A stretch of DNA of 64,000 nt from Rhodococcus antarcticus (GTDB taxonomy: Bacteria; Actinomycetota; Actinomycetes; Mycobacteriales; Mycobacteriaceae): positions 3,224,001 to 3,288,000 of the forward strand of contig NZ_CP110615.1 of the NCBI RefSeq assembly GCF_026153295.1, read 5' to 3'. The position numbers and the translations under genes were made by a program. Shown piece by piece: positions 51,185-60,027 of this stretch (position 1 is the stretch's first letter; every line of letters begins with the position of its first letter). Under the pieces are notes generated by a model. The model saw nothing but the letters and a program-made list of their open reading frames with translations, made no database searches and was not told the origin of the DNA.

Positions 51185-52063
51185 TCAGCGCAGCAGGCGG
51201 CTCATCCGCCGATCGGCCAGCGGCTTTCCACCGGTCTGGCAGGTGGGGCAGTACTGGAAGCTCTTGCTGGCGTAGGACACCTCGCGAACGGTGTCCCCGC
51301 ACACCGGGCACGGCAGCCCGGTGCGGGCGTGCACCCGCAAGCCGGAGCGCTTCTCACCCTTGAGGCTGGCCGCTCCCTGGCCCACCGACCGGTCCACCGC
51401 CGAGGCGAGCACGTCGACCAGCGCGGTGTGCAGCCGCTCGAGCTGGTCGGCGTCCAGCTTGCCGGTGGTGGCGAACGGCGACAGCCTCGCGGTGTGCAGG
51501 ATCTCGTCGGAGTAGGCGTTGCCCACCCCGGCCAGCACCGACTGGTCGGTCAGCACGGTCTTCACCCGCTCCGCGCGCCCGCCGAGCAGCGCGGCCAGCT
51601 CGGCCAGACCCAGGGAGAGCGCGTCCGGACCGAGCTTGGCCACCCCGGGCACGTCGGCCGGGTCGCGGACCACCCACACCCCCAGCCGGCGCTGCGTGCC
51701 CGCCTCGGTCAGGTCGAAGCCGGGGGCGCCGGGCGGTGTGCCGAGGTGCACCCGCAGGGCGAGCGGTCCCTTCCCGGGCCTGGGGGGCACGGCGGACAGC
51801 GACTCCGACCAGCGCAGCCACCCCGCCCGCATGAGGTGCACCACCAGGTGCAGCACGGTCCCGTCGGGGGCGGTGCACTCGAGGTCGAGGTGCTTGCCGA
51901 GCCGGCGCGAGCCGGTGACGGTGGTCCCCACCAGCGCCGTCACCGGGGGGTCGAAGGTCTTCAGCGCCGTGAGCGTCGCGACGTCGACGCGGCCGACCGG
52001 CAGACCCACCGCGTGCTCGCGCAGGTGGTGGGCGAGGGCTTCGACCTCGGGGAGCTCGGGCAC
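51185..52063 (-). CDS. Fpg/Nei-family DNA glycosylase
   Basis: A 292-aa bifunctional DNA glycosylase/AP lyase of base-excision repair. The N-terminal MPELPEVEALAHHL supplies the catalytic Pro2 and Glu3. The helix-two-turn-helix has VLAGVGNAYSDEILH. The C-terminal zinc finger has its four cysteines in CPVCGDTVREVSYASKSFQ followed by YCPTCQ. The HLMRAGWLRW region matches the Nei2-like actinobacterial branch more than Fpg, so specificity for oxidised pyrimidines is possible. It should remove oxidised bases in the cytoplasm. Confidence 0.93.
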   Translation of the reverse strand: MPELPEVEALAHHLREHAVGLPVGRVDVATLTALKTFDPPVTALVGTTVTGSRRLGKHLDLECTAPDGTVLHLVVHLMRAGWLRWSESLSAVPPRPGKGPLALRVHLGTPPGAPGFDLTEAGTQRRLGVWVVRDPADVPGVAKLGPDALSLGLAELAALLGGRAERVKTVLTDQSVLAGVGNAYSDEILHTARLSPFATTGKLDADQLERLHTALVDVLASAVDRSVGQGAASLKGEKRSGLRVHARTGLPCPVCGDTVREVSYASKSFQYCPTCQTGGKPLADRRMSRLLR

Positions 52064-52081
52064 GGGGGGAGTCTGCCCCGC

Positions 52082-52522
52082 TCAGGCGCGGAAGGGGAGG
52101 TCCCCGGCCAGGTCGCGCCCGGGGTGCGTGCTCCAGGCCTCGAGCTCCGCGGACAGCGCCCGCACCTCGCGCCGTGCCGACCACGGGCCCGTGACCCAGC
52201 GGACGTCCTCGGCGGCCGCGTCGTTCTCGACCGTGCCCGCGGTGGCGGCGTTGACGCTGAAGGGGCGGCCGAGCGCCCAGGTCGCCACCACGGCACCTGC
52301 CGCGAGGAGCACCGGACCCACGACCCAGCCCGGGAGCCACAGGGACGCCGGGGTGCTCAGCAGGACGACGACCACCAGCAGGGCGGACGTCCCCAGCAGC
52401 ACGGTGCGCAGCACCGCGTCGGACCGCTCGACAGGCGCCTGGGAGGCACCGGGGCCGACGAGGTGCGCCCGCGAGGACACGGTCCAGGCTCGGCCGTCAC
52501 GGTCGTGCACCAGGCGGGCCAC
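52082..52522 (-). CDS. Uncharacterised two-helix membrane protein
   Basis: A 146-aa protein I cannot assign. Two hydrophobic helices (VLLGTSALLVVVVLLSTPASLWL and VVGPVLLAAGAVVATWAL) are flanked by soluble ends of ~40 and ~55 residues; the C-terminal part is acidic with several Trp. Coding is supported by strong codon bias and a 7-bp gap after the msrA stop, suggesting cotranscription with msrA. Confidence 0.72.
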   Translation of the reverse strand: MARLVHDRDGRAWTVSSRAHLVGPGASQAPVERSDAVLRTVLLGTSALLVVVVLLSTPASLWLPGWVVGPVLLAAGAVVATWALGRPFSVNAATAGTVENDAAAEDVRWVTGPWSARREVRALSAELEAWSTHPGRDLAGDLPFRA

Positions 52523-52529
52523 CGTGACC

Positions 52530-53258
52530 TCAGCTCGAGCGCACCGAGGTGGGCGGCACCACGTCGGTCTGCGCGACGGTGGGGCCGTTCTCGTCGGCCG
52601 GCACGCCGAGCCCGATGGGGCAGCTCACCCCCGTGGAGTTCACGGGGCAGTAGCCGTGCGGGTTCTTGGCCAGGTACTGCTGGTGGTAGTCCTCGGCGTA
52701 GTAGAACGTGTCGAGCGGGGCGATCTCGGTGGTGATCTGGCCGTGGCCCGCCGCGGTCAGCGCCTGCTGGTACGCGTCGCGGGACGCCGTCGCGACCTCG
52801 AGCTGGTGCGCGTCCGTCGCGAAGACCGCCGAGCGGTACTGGGTCCCGCGGTCCGCGCCCTGGCGGTTCAGCTGGGTGGGGTCGTGCTCCTCCCAGAACG
52901 CCTTGAGCACGTGCTCGTAGTCGATGACGGCGGGGTCGAAGACCACGAGGACCGCCTCGGTGTGCCCGGTGCGCCCGGTGCACGTCTCCTCGTAGGTGGG
53001 GTTCTCGGTGAAGCCCCCGGCGTAGCCCGCGGCGGTGGAGTACACGCCCTCGTGCTGCCACAGCTCCTTCTCGACGCCCCAGAAGCACCCCGCCGCCACG
53101 ACGGCGGTCTGCATGCCCTCCGGGAAGGGCGGCTGGATGCGGTGGCCGGTGACGACGTGCGTCTCCGGCACGCTGAGCGGGGTCGAGCGGCCGGGCAGCG
53201 CGGACTCCGCGGTCACCGTGCTCGAGGGTCCACCGAAGATGTTCTCCAACCAGGTCAT
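52530..53258 (-). CDS. msrA: Peptide methionine sulfoxide reductase A
   Basis: A 242-aa MsrA reducing the S-epimer of methionine sulfoxide. The catalytic C58 lies in [50 protein letters not shown] and [10 protein letters not shown] are family motifs. Possible recycling cysteines lie in the C-terminal [17 protein letters not shown]. The N-terminal ~45 residues (WLENIFGG ... ) are a normal actinobacterial extension. It starts 6 nt after a TAGAAT box. Confidence 0.95.
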   Translation of the reverse strand: MTWLENIFGGPSSTVTAESALPGRSTPLSVPETHVVTGHRIQPPFPEGMQTAVVAAGCFWGVEKELWQHEGVYSTAAGYAGGFTENPTYEETCTGRTGHTEAVLVVFDPAVIDYEHVLKAFWEEHDPTQLNRQGADRGTQYRSAVFATDAHQLEVATASRDAYQQALTAAGHGQITTEIAPLDTFYYAEDYHQQYLAKNPHGYCPVNSTGVSCPIGLGVPADENGPTVAQTDVVPPTSVRSS

Positions 53259-53264
53259 GGGTGA

Positions 53265-53270
53265 ATTCTA
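53265..53270 (-). promoter_or_regulatory. -10 box for leaderless msrA
   Basis: TAGAAT on the minus strand ends 6 nt before the ATG at 53258. Confidence 0.5.
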
Positions 53271-53372
53271 CGCCCGGACCTGGTTCGGAACCGGTGGAGC
53301 TCGTCCACGGCGGTGACGACCGTGTGACAATCAACGCCGATCGCCGAGACGACAGCTCGAGGGGGACCCGGG

Positions 53373-54368
53373 GTGGCCTGGCAGGACGAGATGAACGCGC
53401 TGGACGCCGACGTGGCGGCCGGGCGCATCTCGGCGCCGGAGTACCGCACCCAGCGCGACGAGCTCCTCGCCGGCTCCGGCAGCGGCTCGGCCGCGGGCGG
53501 GTCCAACCCGTTCCCGCCCCCGTTCCGCTGGGGCGAGCACCCCCAGGACGGCCCCCAGGGGCCGGGCGCAGCCGACCGCACCCAGGTGGTGCGCGGCGTC
53601 CCGCCCGTGGACTCCGACCGCACCCAGGTGGTGCGCGGCGCCCCGCCCGCGGACTCCGACCGCACCCAGGTGGTCAACCCCGACTCCGACCGCACCCAAG
53701 TCGTGCGCGGCGTCCCGCCCGCGGACTCCGACCGCACCCAGGTGGTCAACCCCGACTCCGACCGCACGCAGGTGGTCCGCGCCGGGGCGCTGCCGCCGGT
53801 CCAGGACTTCGCCCCCGGCAGCCCGCCGTGGCAGGCCTCCCCGGGGCCGTCGGGCCCACCGCCCCCGTGGCGGCCGGGCGGCACCGCCCCGCCGTGGAAC
53901 ACGGGCGAGGGCTTCAGCCCGCGCCAGGGTCCCGACAGCTTCCAGGACTTCCGCGCCAAGCCCAGGGGCCGCAAGTGGCTAGCGCTCGTCGCCGCCGTTG
54001 TCGCTGCGGTCGTCGTGATCGTGGCCATCACGTACTTCGCGCTGCGCGGCGGGGGCGACACCGCCACCGCCGGGCTCGCGCTGACCGTCGAAGCCGGTGC
54101 ACCCGGGCCCGGTGGCCGCTGGGTCGCGTGTGACGCCGGCGTGCTCTCCGTCCCGGGAGACGACGTGTTCCTGCCCTGGTTGCAGACCTACCGCTCGGGG
54201 GAGCGGGAGGAGGCCGCCCTCATCGCCGAGCTGCTCGAGGACAACACCACCTTCCTCGACGACGAGGCGGTCTCGGGAGCGGTCCGGACCTCGGGCACCG
54301 GTTGCGCGACGCTGCGGGTGAGACCCCTCGAGCCGGACAAGGGGGGGAGGTCCGCCGCACCGGTGTAG
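53373..54368 (+). CDS. SHOCT-like membrane protein with six DRTQVV repeats
   Basis: A 331-aa membrane protein. Residues 1-33 (DEMNALDADVAAGRISAPEYRTQRDELL) resemble a SHOCT oligomerisation motif. A Gly/Pro-rich cytoplasmic region carries six identical DRTQVV hexads starting at 68, 82, 96, 106, 120 and 130. One helix (about 203-224) follows, then a ~100-residue extracytoplasmic domain with Cys at 246 and near 308. The repeated Thr with acidic residue before and Gln/Val after resembles actinobacterial Ser/Thr-kinase targets and FHA-binding sites, so a phospho-scaffold role is possible. GTG 53373 is preceded by GGGGGA. The function is not known. Confidence 0.75.
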   Translation: MAWQDEMNALDADVAAGRISAPEYRTQRDELLAGSGSGSAAGGSNPFPPPFRWGEHPQDGPQGPGAADRTQVVRGVPPVDSDRTQVVRGAPPADSDRTQVVNPDSDRTQVVRGVPPADSDRTQVVNPDSDRTQVVRAGALPPVQDFAPGSPPWQASPGPSGPPPPWRPGGTAPPWNTGEGFSPRQGPDSFQDFRAKPRGRKWLALVAAVVAAVVVIVAITYFALRGGGDTATAGLALTVEAGAPGPGGRWVACDAGVLSVPGDDVFLPWLQTYRSGEREEAALIAELLEDNTTFLDDEAVSGAVRTSGTGCATLRVRPLEPDKGGRSAAPV

Positions 54369-54595
54369 CCCACACCCGGTGCGGTCCGCCACGACCTGGT
54401 CGCGCCCTGGTCGACGAGCTGGCCCAGCACCTGCGTCAGCAGGAGCCCGCCGCGGAGCGTCCAGTACGAGTCCTGCGGGAAGTACACCGCCTCCGGCCCG
54501 AACGTCCGGCCCGACGCTTCGACCGCGGTCTTGAGCCGGCGTGCTCCGGTCGGCCGCGCGGGCACGGGTCCGTGCGCGGGTGGGGCACGGGTCAC
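54188..54595 (-). pseudogene. Unassigned coding-like fragment
   Basis: On the minus strand, codons from about 54540 down to 54345 show strong coding bias and encode a protein-like sequence (KTAVEASGRTFGPEAVYFPQ, then DSYWTLRGGLLLTQVLGQLV). I do not recognise the family. A GTG at 54595 could start it, but the frame then runs into the opposite strand of the preceding gene, where its bias fades. It is more likely a gene remnant than an intact gene. It occupies the 273-bp gap 54369-54641. Confidence 0.35.
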
Positions 54596-54641
54596 TCCCC
54601 GCGCACGAGCGCTGCGCCCAGCACTCGGTGATGATGGAAAC

Positions 54642-55331
54642 GTGAACGACCTCCCCCACGTCACGTGGTTGCGCCAGCTGTCGCCGTCCGCCCCCGTCGC
54701 GCTCGTGCTGCCCGGGGGCAAGGCCCGCTCGCAGACCCGGCCGTCGGCCCTGAGCTTCGGCCAGCTGCGGATGCGACCGTTCGCGACCGCGCTCGCCGAC
54801 GGCCTGCCGAGCGTGTCCGTCGGCACGGTGCAGTACCGCCACCGCGGCTGGAACGCCCCGGACCAGGACCCGGCGCAGGACGTCCGCACCGTGCTGGACG
54901 CGATGCCCGGCGACGCCCCGGTGGTGCTGGTCGGGCACTCCATGGGTGGCCGGGCCGCGATCGCCGCTGCCGACCACCCGCGCGTCACCGGCGTGGTGGG
55001 CATGGCGCCGTGGCTGCCCGAGGAGGACGGCGTGCAGGCGGTGACCGGGCGCACCGTGGTCCTCGCCCACGGCACGCAGGACCGCTGGGTGCACACGGAC
55101 CTCTCGGCCGACTGGGCCCGTCGCGCCCGCGGCGTGCCCGAGCGGCTGGCCCGCTTCGTGGTGGAGGGCGACAACCACACGATGTTCCGGCACGCGCGGC
55201 GCTGGCACCGCCTGGCCGTGCTGGCCGGGGCGGCCGTGCTCGGGCTGGGGGTGGACCCGTTGCTCGTGGAGGCGTTCGCCGCGGGGGCGCGGGGCGAGCT
55301 CGCGGTGCCCCTGCCCGAGCTGCCGGCCTGA
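54642..55331 (+). CDS. Alpha/beta hydrolase
   Basis: A 229-aa alpha/beta-hydrolase fold protein. The nucleophile elbow is VLVGHSMGGRAAI, with LAHGTQDRWVHTD (Asp) and EGDNHTMFRHARRW (His) completing the triad. VALVLPGGKARSQ near the N-terminus forms the oxyanion strand. No signal peptide is visible. The substrate is unknown. The GTG at 54642 is the first start giving the fold; it is followed by the lipid-modification operon 130 bp downstream. Confidence 0.83.
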   Translation: MNDLPHVTWLRQLSPSAPVALVLPGGKARSQTRPSALSFGQLRMRPFATALADGLPSVSVGTVQYRHRGWNAPDQDPAQDVRTVLDAMPGDAPVVLVGHSMGGRAAIAAADHPRVTGVVGMAPWLPEEDGVQAVTGRTVVLAHGTQDRWVHTDLSADWARRARGVPERLARFVVEGDNHTMFRHARRWHRLAVLAGAAVLGLGVDPLLVEAFAAGARGELAVPLPELPA

Positions 55332-55461
55332 GCGCTGGTCCCTGCCGGACCCTCAGCCACTTCCCAGGTTCCGGCCGAACCGTCGACCCCTGGTGCGCGA
55401 ACGACCCTCCAGAGCCGGGATGATCTTCCGAACCGGCCGCCGAGCCCCCAGGAGGACCCCC

Positions 55462-56748
55462 GTGAGTGCGCAGCGAGAGACGGTCGCCGTCGTCGGTTCC
55501 GGGGTGGCCGGGCTGACCGCGGCGTACTCGCTCAGCCGCACCCACGACGTCACCCTGTTCGAGTCCGACGACCGCTTCGGCGGCCACGCCCACACCCACG
55601 ACGTCCTGGACTCCTCCGGCCGCACCATCGCCGTGGACTCCGGGTTCATCGTCCACAACCGCCGCACCTACCCGACGCTGCTGAAGCTGTTCGCCGAGCT
55701 CGACGTGCCGACGCAGGAGTCGGAGATGACGATGTCGGTGCACTGCGACGGCTGCGGCCTCGAGTACGCCGGCGGCGGCGGCCTGCGCAAGATCTTCGGC
55801 TCGCCCTCCACCGCGAACCCGCGCTACCTGAGGATGCTGCTCGAGGTGAAGCGGTTCCACCGCCAGGCCCACCGGGTGCTCGCCTCCGACCAGCTCGACG
55901 GGCTGACCCTGGGCGGGTTCCTCGAGCTCGGCGGCTACTCCGACTACTTCGTCCGGCACTTCATGCTGCCGTTCGTCTCCGCGGTGTGGTCGGCCGGACC
56001 CGCGACCTCGCTGCAGTACCCGGCGAAGTACCTGTTCACGTTCCTCGCGAACCACGGTCTGCTCTCGGTCGGCGGGTCGCCGGCCTGGCGCACGGTCACC
56101 GGTGGGTCGCGGACCTACGTCGAGAAGGTGACCGCCGCGCTGCCCGCCACCCGCCTGTCCACCGCGGTGCGCAGCATCCGTCGGCACCCCGATGGCGTCG
56201 AGGTCACCGACGTCACCGGTGCCACGCACGCCGTCGACAAGGTCGTGGTGGCCACGCACGCCGACACCGCGCTGGGGCTGCTCACGGACCCGACCCCCGC
56301 GGAGCAGGAGGTGCTCGGCGCGTTCGGCTACTCGCACAACGAGACGCTGCTGCACCGCGACACCTCCCTGCTGCCGACCCATCTCGCCGCCCGGGCCGCG
56401 TGGAACTACCGCATGCCCAGCTGCACCTCCGGCGAGAATGGCGAGCGCACCGCGCTGAGCTACGACATGAACGTCCTCGAGCGCCTGCACGCCGACGACA
56501 CCTACGTGGTGACGCTGAACCAGACCGCCGACGTCGACCCGGCCTCGGTGATCGCCCGGATGGACTACACCCACCCGATCTACACCCTGGAGTCGGTGGC
56601 GGCGCAGAGCCGGCTGCCCGGGCTCAACGACGGGCGCACGGCGTTCGCCGGGGCGTACCACGGGTGGGGCTTCCACGAGGACGGCTGCCTGGCCGGGGCC
56701 CGCGCCGCGGCGTCGCTGGGATCGAGCTGGTCGGAGGAGCAGTGGTGA
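55462..56748 (+). CDS. FAD-dependent amine-oxidase-like oxidoreductase of the cyclopropane-lipid operon
   Basis: A 428-aa flavoprotein. VAVVGSGVAGLTAAYSLSR is the dinucleotide-binding motif, followed by the amine-oxidase-like FGGHAHTHD loop and VDSGFIVHNRRTYP. The C-terminus has GAYHGWGFHEDGCLAGARAA, the second FAD contact. Such proteins are commonly encoded with DUF1365 and cyclopropane synthase and are presumed to act on fatty acyl chains. AGGAGG at 55450-55455, 6 nt before the GTG at 55462, fixes the start. It overlaps DUF1365 as GTGA. Confidence 0.88.
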   Translation: MSAQRETVAVVGSGVAGLTAAYSLSRTHDVTLFESDDRFGGHAHTHDVLDSSGRTIAVDSGFIVHNRRTYPTLLKLFAELDVPTQESEMTMSVHCDGCGLEYAGGGGLRKIFGSPSTANPRYLRMLLEVKRFHRQAHRVLASDQLDGLTLGGFLELGGYSDYFVRHFMLPFVSAVWSAGPATSLQYPAKYLFTFLANHGLLSVGGSPAWRTVTGGSRTYVEKVTAALPATRLSTAVRSIRRHPDGVEVTDVTGATHAVDKVVVATHADTALGLLTDPTPAEQEVLGAFGYSHNETLLHRDTSLLPTHLAARAAWNYRMPSCTSGENGERTALSYDMNVLERLHADDTYVVTLNQTADVDPASVIARMDYTHPIYTLESVAAQSRLPGLNDGRTAFAGAYHGWGFHEDGCLAGARAAASLGSSWSEEQW

Positions 56749-57596
56749 CCGTGCACCCGGCGCGCACCAGCGGGCGCACCGGCACCGGACCGTGGATGTA
56801 CGAGGCGGTCGTGGGCCACGCGCGGCGCGCTCCGTTCGACCACGTCTTCTCCACCCCGGTGCGGCCCTGGCTGGTGGACCTCGACCAGCTCGACCCCGGT
56901 GGCCGTCCGCTCGCCCTGCCCCGCGTGCTGCGGGTGCTCGCGGAGTTCCGCGCGGCCGACCACTTCGACGGCTCCGCCCCCACCCTGCGCGCCGCCGTGG
57001 ACCGCTGGTGCGCCGAGCACGACCAGCCGCGCCCGCACCGGGTGCTGACCCTGGCCCAGCCGCGCACCCTGGGCCACGTGTTCAACCCGATCTCGGTGCA
57101 CTGGCTGCAGGACGCGACCGGCACCACCAGCCTGGTGCTGGCCGAGGTGCACAACACCTACGGCGGGCGCCACGTCTACGCCGTGCACCGCGACGCCGAC
57201 GGCCGGGCGCAGGTGGACAAGACGTTCCCCGTGTCGCCGTTCTTCACCACGGCCGGGCACTACGAGATGCGGATCAGCGACCCGGCGGACACCCTCGAGG
57301 TGTCGATCGTGCTCAACCTGCCGGCCGCAGCCGCCGATCCCACCACCGAGCGGGCCGAACCGGCCGCAGACCCGGACCGGGCCACCCGCCCCTTCTCGGC
57401 CACCCTGCGCGGGCACCTGCTGCCCGCCACCACCGCCACGGTGCTGAGCACGCTCGTCCGCCACACGTGGCCGAGCCTCCGCGTCAGCACGCTCATCCGC
57501 CGCCAGGGGATCCACCTCTGGCTGCGGGGTCGCCGCACGGGCTCCCTGCCCGTGCAGCCGCACCCACGTCGATCCAGCTGGGAAGGAGTCCGGTGA
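56745..57596 (+). CDS. DUF1365 family protein
   Basis: A 283-aa protein of DUF1365. YEAVVGHARRAPFDHVFSTPVRPWLVDLDQL at the start, TLAQPRTLGHVFNPISVHWL and KTFPVSPFF are family hallmarks. Its function is unknown; it is nearly always next to the flavoprotein and cyclopropane synthase, as here. The GTG overlaps the preceding stop as GTGA, and its own stop overlaps the synthase ATG as TGATG, so all three are translationally coupled. Confidence 0.9.
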   Translation: MTVHPARTSGRTGTGPWMYEAVVGHARRAPFDHVFSTPVRPWLVDLDQLDPGGRPLALPRVLRVLAEFRAADHFDGSAPTLRAAVDRWCAEHDQPRPHRVLTLAQPRTLGHVFNPISVHWLQDATGTTSLVLAEVHNTYGGRHVYAVHRDADGRAQVDKTFPVSPFFTTAGHYEMRISDPADTLEVSIVLNLPAAAADPTTERAEPAADPDRATRPFSATLRGHLLPATTATVLSTLVRHTWPSLRVSTLIRRQGIHLWLRGRRTGSLPVQPHPRRSSWEGVR

Positions 57597-58906
57597 TGAG
57601 CACCTCCACCCCGGATCGCACGGAGAAGTCCACATCCTCGACCAAGAGCACGAAGGCACCGGCCGCGCACGTCATCCCGCGTCCGGCCGAGGGGCACTGG
57701 CCCGGCCTGGCCACCCCGCCGGCCAACACCGTGCGCGCCCGCGTCGCGAAGTCGCTGTTCCTGCGCGCCGTCGACCCGCTGAACCTGCGCGTCACCTTCC
57801 CGGACGGCACCCGACGGGGTGCGGGCGGCGCGGACTCGCCGGTGCTGCGCCTCATCCGTCCCGACGAGTTCTTCCAGCGGCTGGGCTCCGACGGGCTCAT
57901 CGGGCTGGGCGAGGCGTGGATGGTGGGCGACTGGGACTCCGACGACCTCCCCGGCGTGCTCGGCCCCATGGCCGCCCGGATGGGGGCCCTCATCCCCGCC
58001 CCGCTGCAGCGCTTCCGGCGCGTGGTCGACCGGCGCACCCCGTCCACCGAGGTCAACGACCTGGAGGGTTCGCGGGAGAACATCCACCGCCACTACGACC
58101 TCTCCAACGACCTGTTCCAGACCTTCCTCGACGAGACGATGAGCTACTCGTCGGCGTGGTTCGCCGCCCAGGGCCAGCCCGACGACGGCGAGGACATGCA
58201 GGTCGCCCAGGAGCGCAAGATCGACGGCATCCTCGACCTGGCCCGGGTGGGCGAGGGCAGCTCGGTGCTGGAGATCGGCAGCGGCTGGGGTGGCCTGGCC
58301 ATCCGCGCCGCCCAGCGCGGTGCCACGGTGCTCACCGTGACCCTCTCGGCGGAGCAGAAGAGCCTGGCCGACGCGCGGATCGCCGCCGCCGGGCTCGGCG
58401 AGAAGATCGAGGTGCGGCTGCAGGACTACCGCGAGGTCACCGGCACCTTCGACGCCGTGGTCAGCGTCGAGATGATCGAGGCCGTGGGCAAGGAGTTCTG
58501 GCCGGAGTACTTCCGGACGGTCGACTCGCTGCTCAAGCCGGGCGGCCGCTTCGGCCTGCAGACCATCACCATGCCGCACGACCGCATGCTTGCCACCGCG
58601 GGCAGCTACAGCTGGATCCACAAGTACGTCTTCCCGGGCGGCATCATCCCGAGCCTGCAGGCCATCGACGAGGTGAACGACGCCCACACCACGCTCAAGG
58701 TGGTGGAGTCCCGCCGCCTCGGGCTGAGCTACGCCCGCACCCTGGCCCGCTGGCGCGAGACGTTCCTGGCCCAGCAGGCCGAGGTCGAGGCCCTGGGCTT
58801 CGACGAGACGTTCGTGCGCATGTGGGACTTCTACCTCGGGTACTGCGAGGCGGGCTTCGCCACCCGCTACCTCGACGTGTGGCAGCTCAGCCTCGGTCGT
58901 GAATGA
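57596..58906 (+). CDS. Cyclopropane-fatty-acyl-phospholipid synthase family methyltransferase
   Basis: A 436-aa SAM-dependent enzyme. The N-terminal ~150 residues form the lipid-binding domain; NIHRHYDLSNDLFQTFLDETMSYSSAWF is the classic opening of the catalytic domain, followed by VLEIGSGWGGLAIRAA (SAM), VTLSAEQ, VVSVEMIEAVG and YVFPGGIIPS. It should methylenate or methylate double bonds of membrane lipids. GGAAGGAG precedes the ATG at 57596; a GTG at 57593 is possible. The exact lipid product is unresolved. Confidence 0.92.
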   Translation: MSTSTPDRTEKSTSSTKSTKAPAAHVIPRPAEGHWPGLATPPANTVRARVAKSLFLRAVDPLNLRVTFPDGTRRGAGGADSPVLRLIRPDEFFQRLGSDGLIGLGEAWMVGDWDSDDLPGVLGPMAARMGALIPAPLQRFRRVVDRRTPSTEVNDLEGSRENIHRHYDLSNDLFQTFLDETMSYSSAWFAAQGQPDDGEDMQVAQERKIDGILDLARVGEGSSVLEIGSGWGGLAIRAAQRGATVLTVTLSAEQKSLADARIAAAGLGEKIEVRLQDYREVTGTFDAVVSVEMIEAVGKEFWPEYFRTVDSLLKPGGRFGLQTITMPHDRMLATAGSYSWIHKYVFPGGIIPSLQAIDEVNDAHTTLKVVESRRLGLSYARTLARWRETFLAQQAEVEALGFDETFVRMWDFYLGYCEAGFATRYLDVWQLSLGRE

Positions 58907-59988
58907 TCGGGCCGGTGACCCCACGCACCCGGCTGGCCGCCCTCGCCCTGACCGGCACGCTCGCGCTCACCGGCTGCAGCGGCTCCGGTAGCTCAGCGGC
59001 GCCGGGGCCCGTGGCGGCCGAGCCGGGCAGCTCCCCCGAGCTCACCGCTCAGCCCGTCGGCACCGTGGTCAGCGCGGGTGGCAACCAGCCGGAGGGTGTC
59101 GTCGTGGTCGACGGCACCCTCGTCGTCGCCGTCCGGGAGACCAGCGGGCTGGTGTTCCTCGACCTGGCCGCCGACGGTTCCGGTGCCCGCGTCATCGAGA
59201 AGCTCACCACCGACCAGTCCTCGCGCCACCTCGACCTGGCCACCCCCGCCGGACCGGTGCTGGTCCCGCTGGAGGGCACCAACGAGCTGCTCACCGTCGA
59301 CGTGCCCACCCGCACCGTCGCCACCGACGCGAAGGACGTGGGCGACGGTCCGCACAACGCGGCCCGCACCGCCGACGGGACCGACGTGGTCACCAACGAG
59401 CACGGCGGCGGGGTGCTCTTCGTCCGCGGCGGGGAGGTCGTCGGGTCGCTGCCGGCCGGTCCCCCGCAGCCGGGCGGCCTCGCCGTCGTCGGTGACTACG
59501 CAGCGGTCGCCGACGTGCAGGGCGGCGGGGTGTGGGTCTACGACGCCCGGACCATGACCCAGGTGGCCCAGAAGCCGGTGGGTGCGCTGCTCACCCACGC
59601 GATCACGCTGGCCGAGCCGGGCCGCGTCGACGGCACGGACGCCGCCCGCGCAGTGGTGGCCATCGCCGACACCTCCGGCGGTGCCGTCGAGCTGGAGCGC
59701 ATCACCCCCCAGGTCGAGGACGTCGGCCGGATCGACGCCCCGGGCAGCCCCTACGGCCTGGCCTACGACGCCGCGCGGGCCGTGCTCTACGTGACCCTGA
59801 CCGACACCAACCTGCTGCGCGTGGTCGACCTCGCCGACCCGGCGAACCCCCGGGTTCTCGGCGACCTGCCGACCGTGCGCCAGCCGAACTCGGTGACCGT
59901 CGACGAGCGCAGCGGCACCGTGGTCGTCGCCGGCAACCACGACGGAAACCTGCAGCTCATCCCCCGCGCGCTGCTGCCCGGCGGCTGA
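58903..59988 (+). CDS. Lipoprotein with YncE-like beta-propeller
   Basis: A 361-aa exported lipoprotein. The signal peptide ends in a lipobox LALTGC near residue 25. The mature protein has about seven beta-propeller repeats of the YncE/lactonase type with recurrent GVVVVDGTLVVAV, HNAARTADGTDVVTN and GLAYDAARAVLYVT units. No catalytic motif is evident. The ATG overlaps the cyclopropane synthase stop as ATGA, so it belongs to that operon and may bind lipid or protein at the outer face of the membrane. Confidence 0.87.
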   Translation: MIGPVTPRTRLAALALTGTLALTGCSGSGSSAAPGPVAAEPGSSPELTAQPVGTVVSAGGNQPEGVVVVDGTLVVAVRETSGLVFLDLAADGSGARVIEKLTTDQSSRHLDLATPAGPVLVPLEGTNELLTVDVPTRTVATDAKDVGDGPHNAARTADGTDVVTNEHGGGVLFVRGGEVVGSLPAGPPQPGGLAVVGDYAAVADVQGGGVWVYDARTMTQVAQKPVGALLTHAITLAEPGRVDGTDAARAVVAIADTSGGAVELERITPQVEDVGRIDAPGSPYGLAYDAARAVLYVTLTDTNLLRVVDLADPANPRVLGDLPTVRQPNSVTVDERSGTVVVAGNHDGNLQLIPRALLPGG

Positions 59989-60027
59989 CCCGCCCGGCCC
60001 GTGGTCGTCGTGGCCCGTGCCAGCGGC

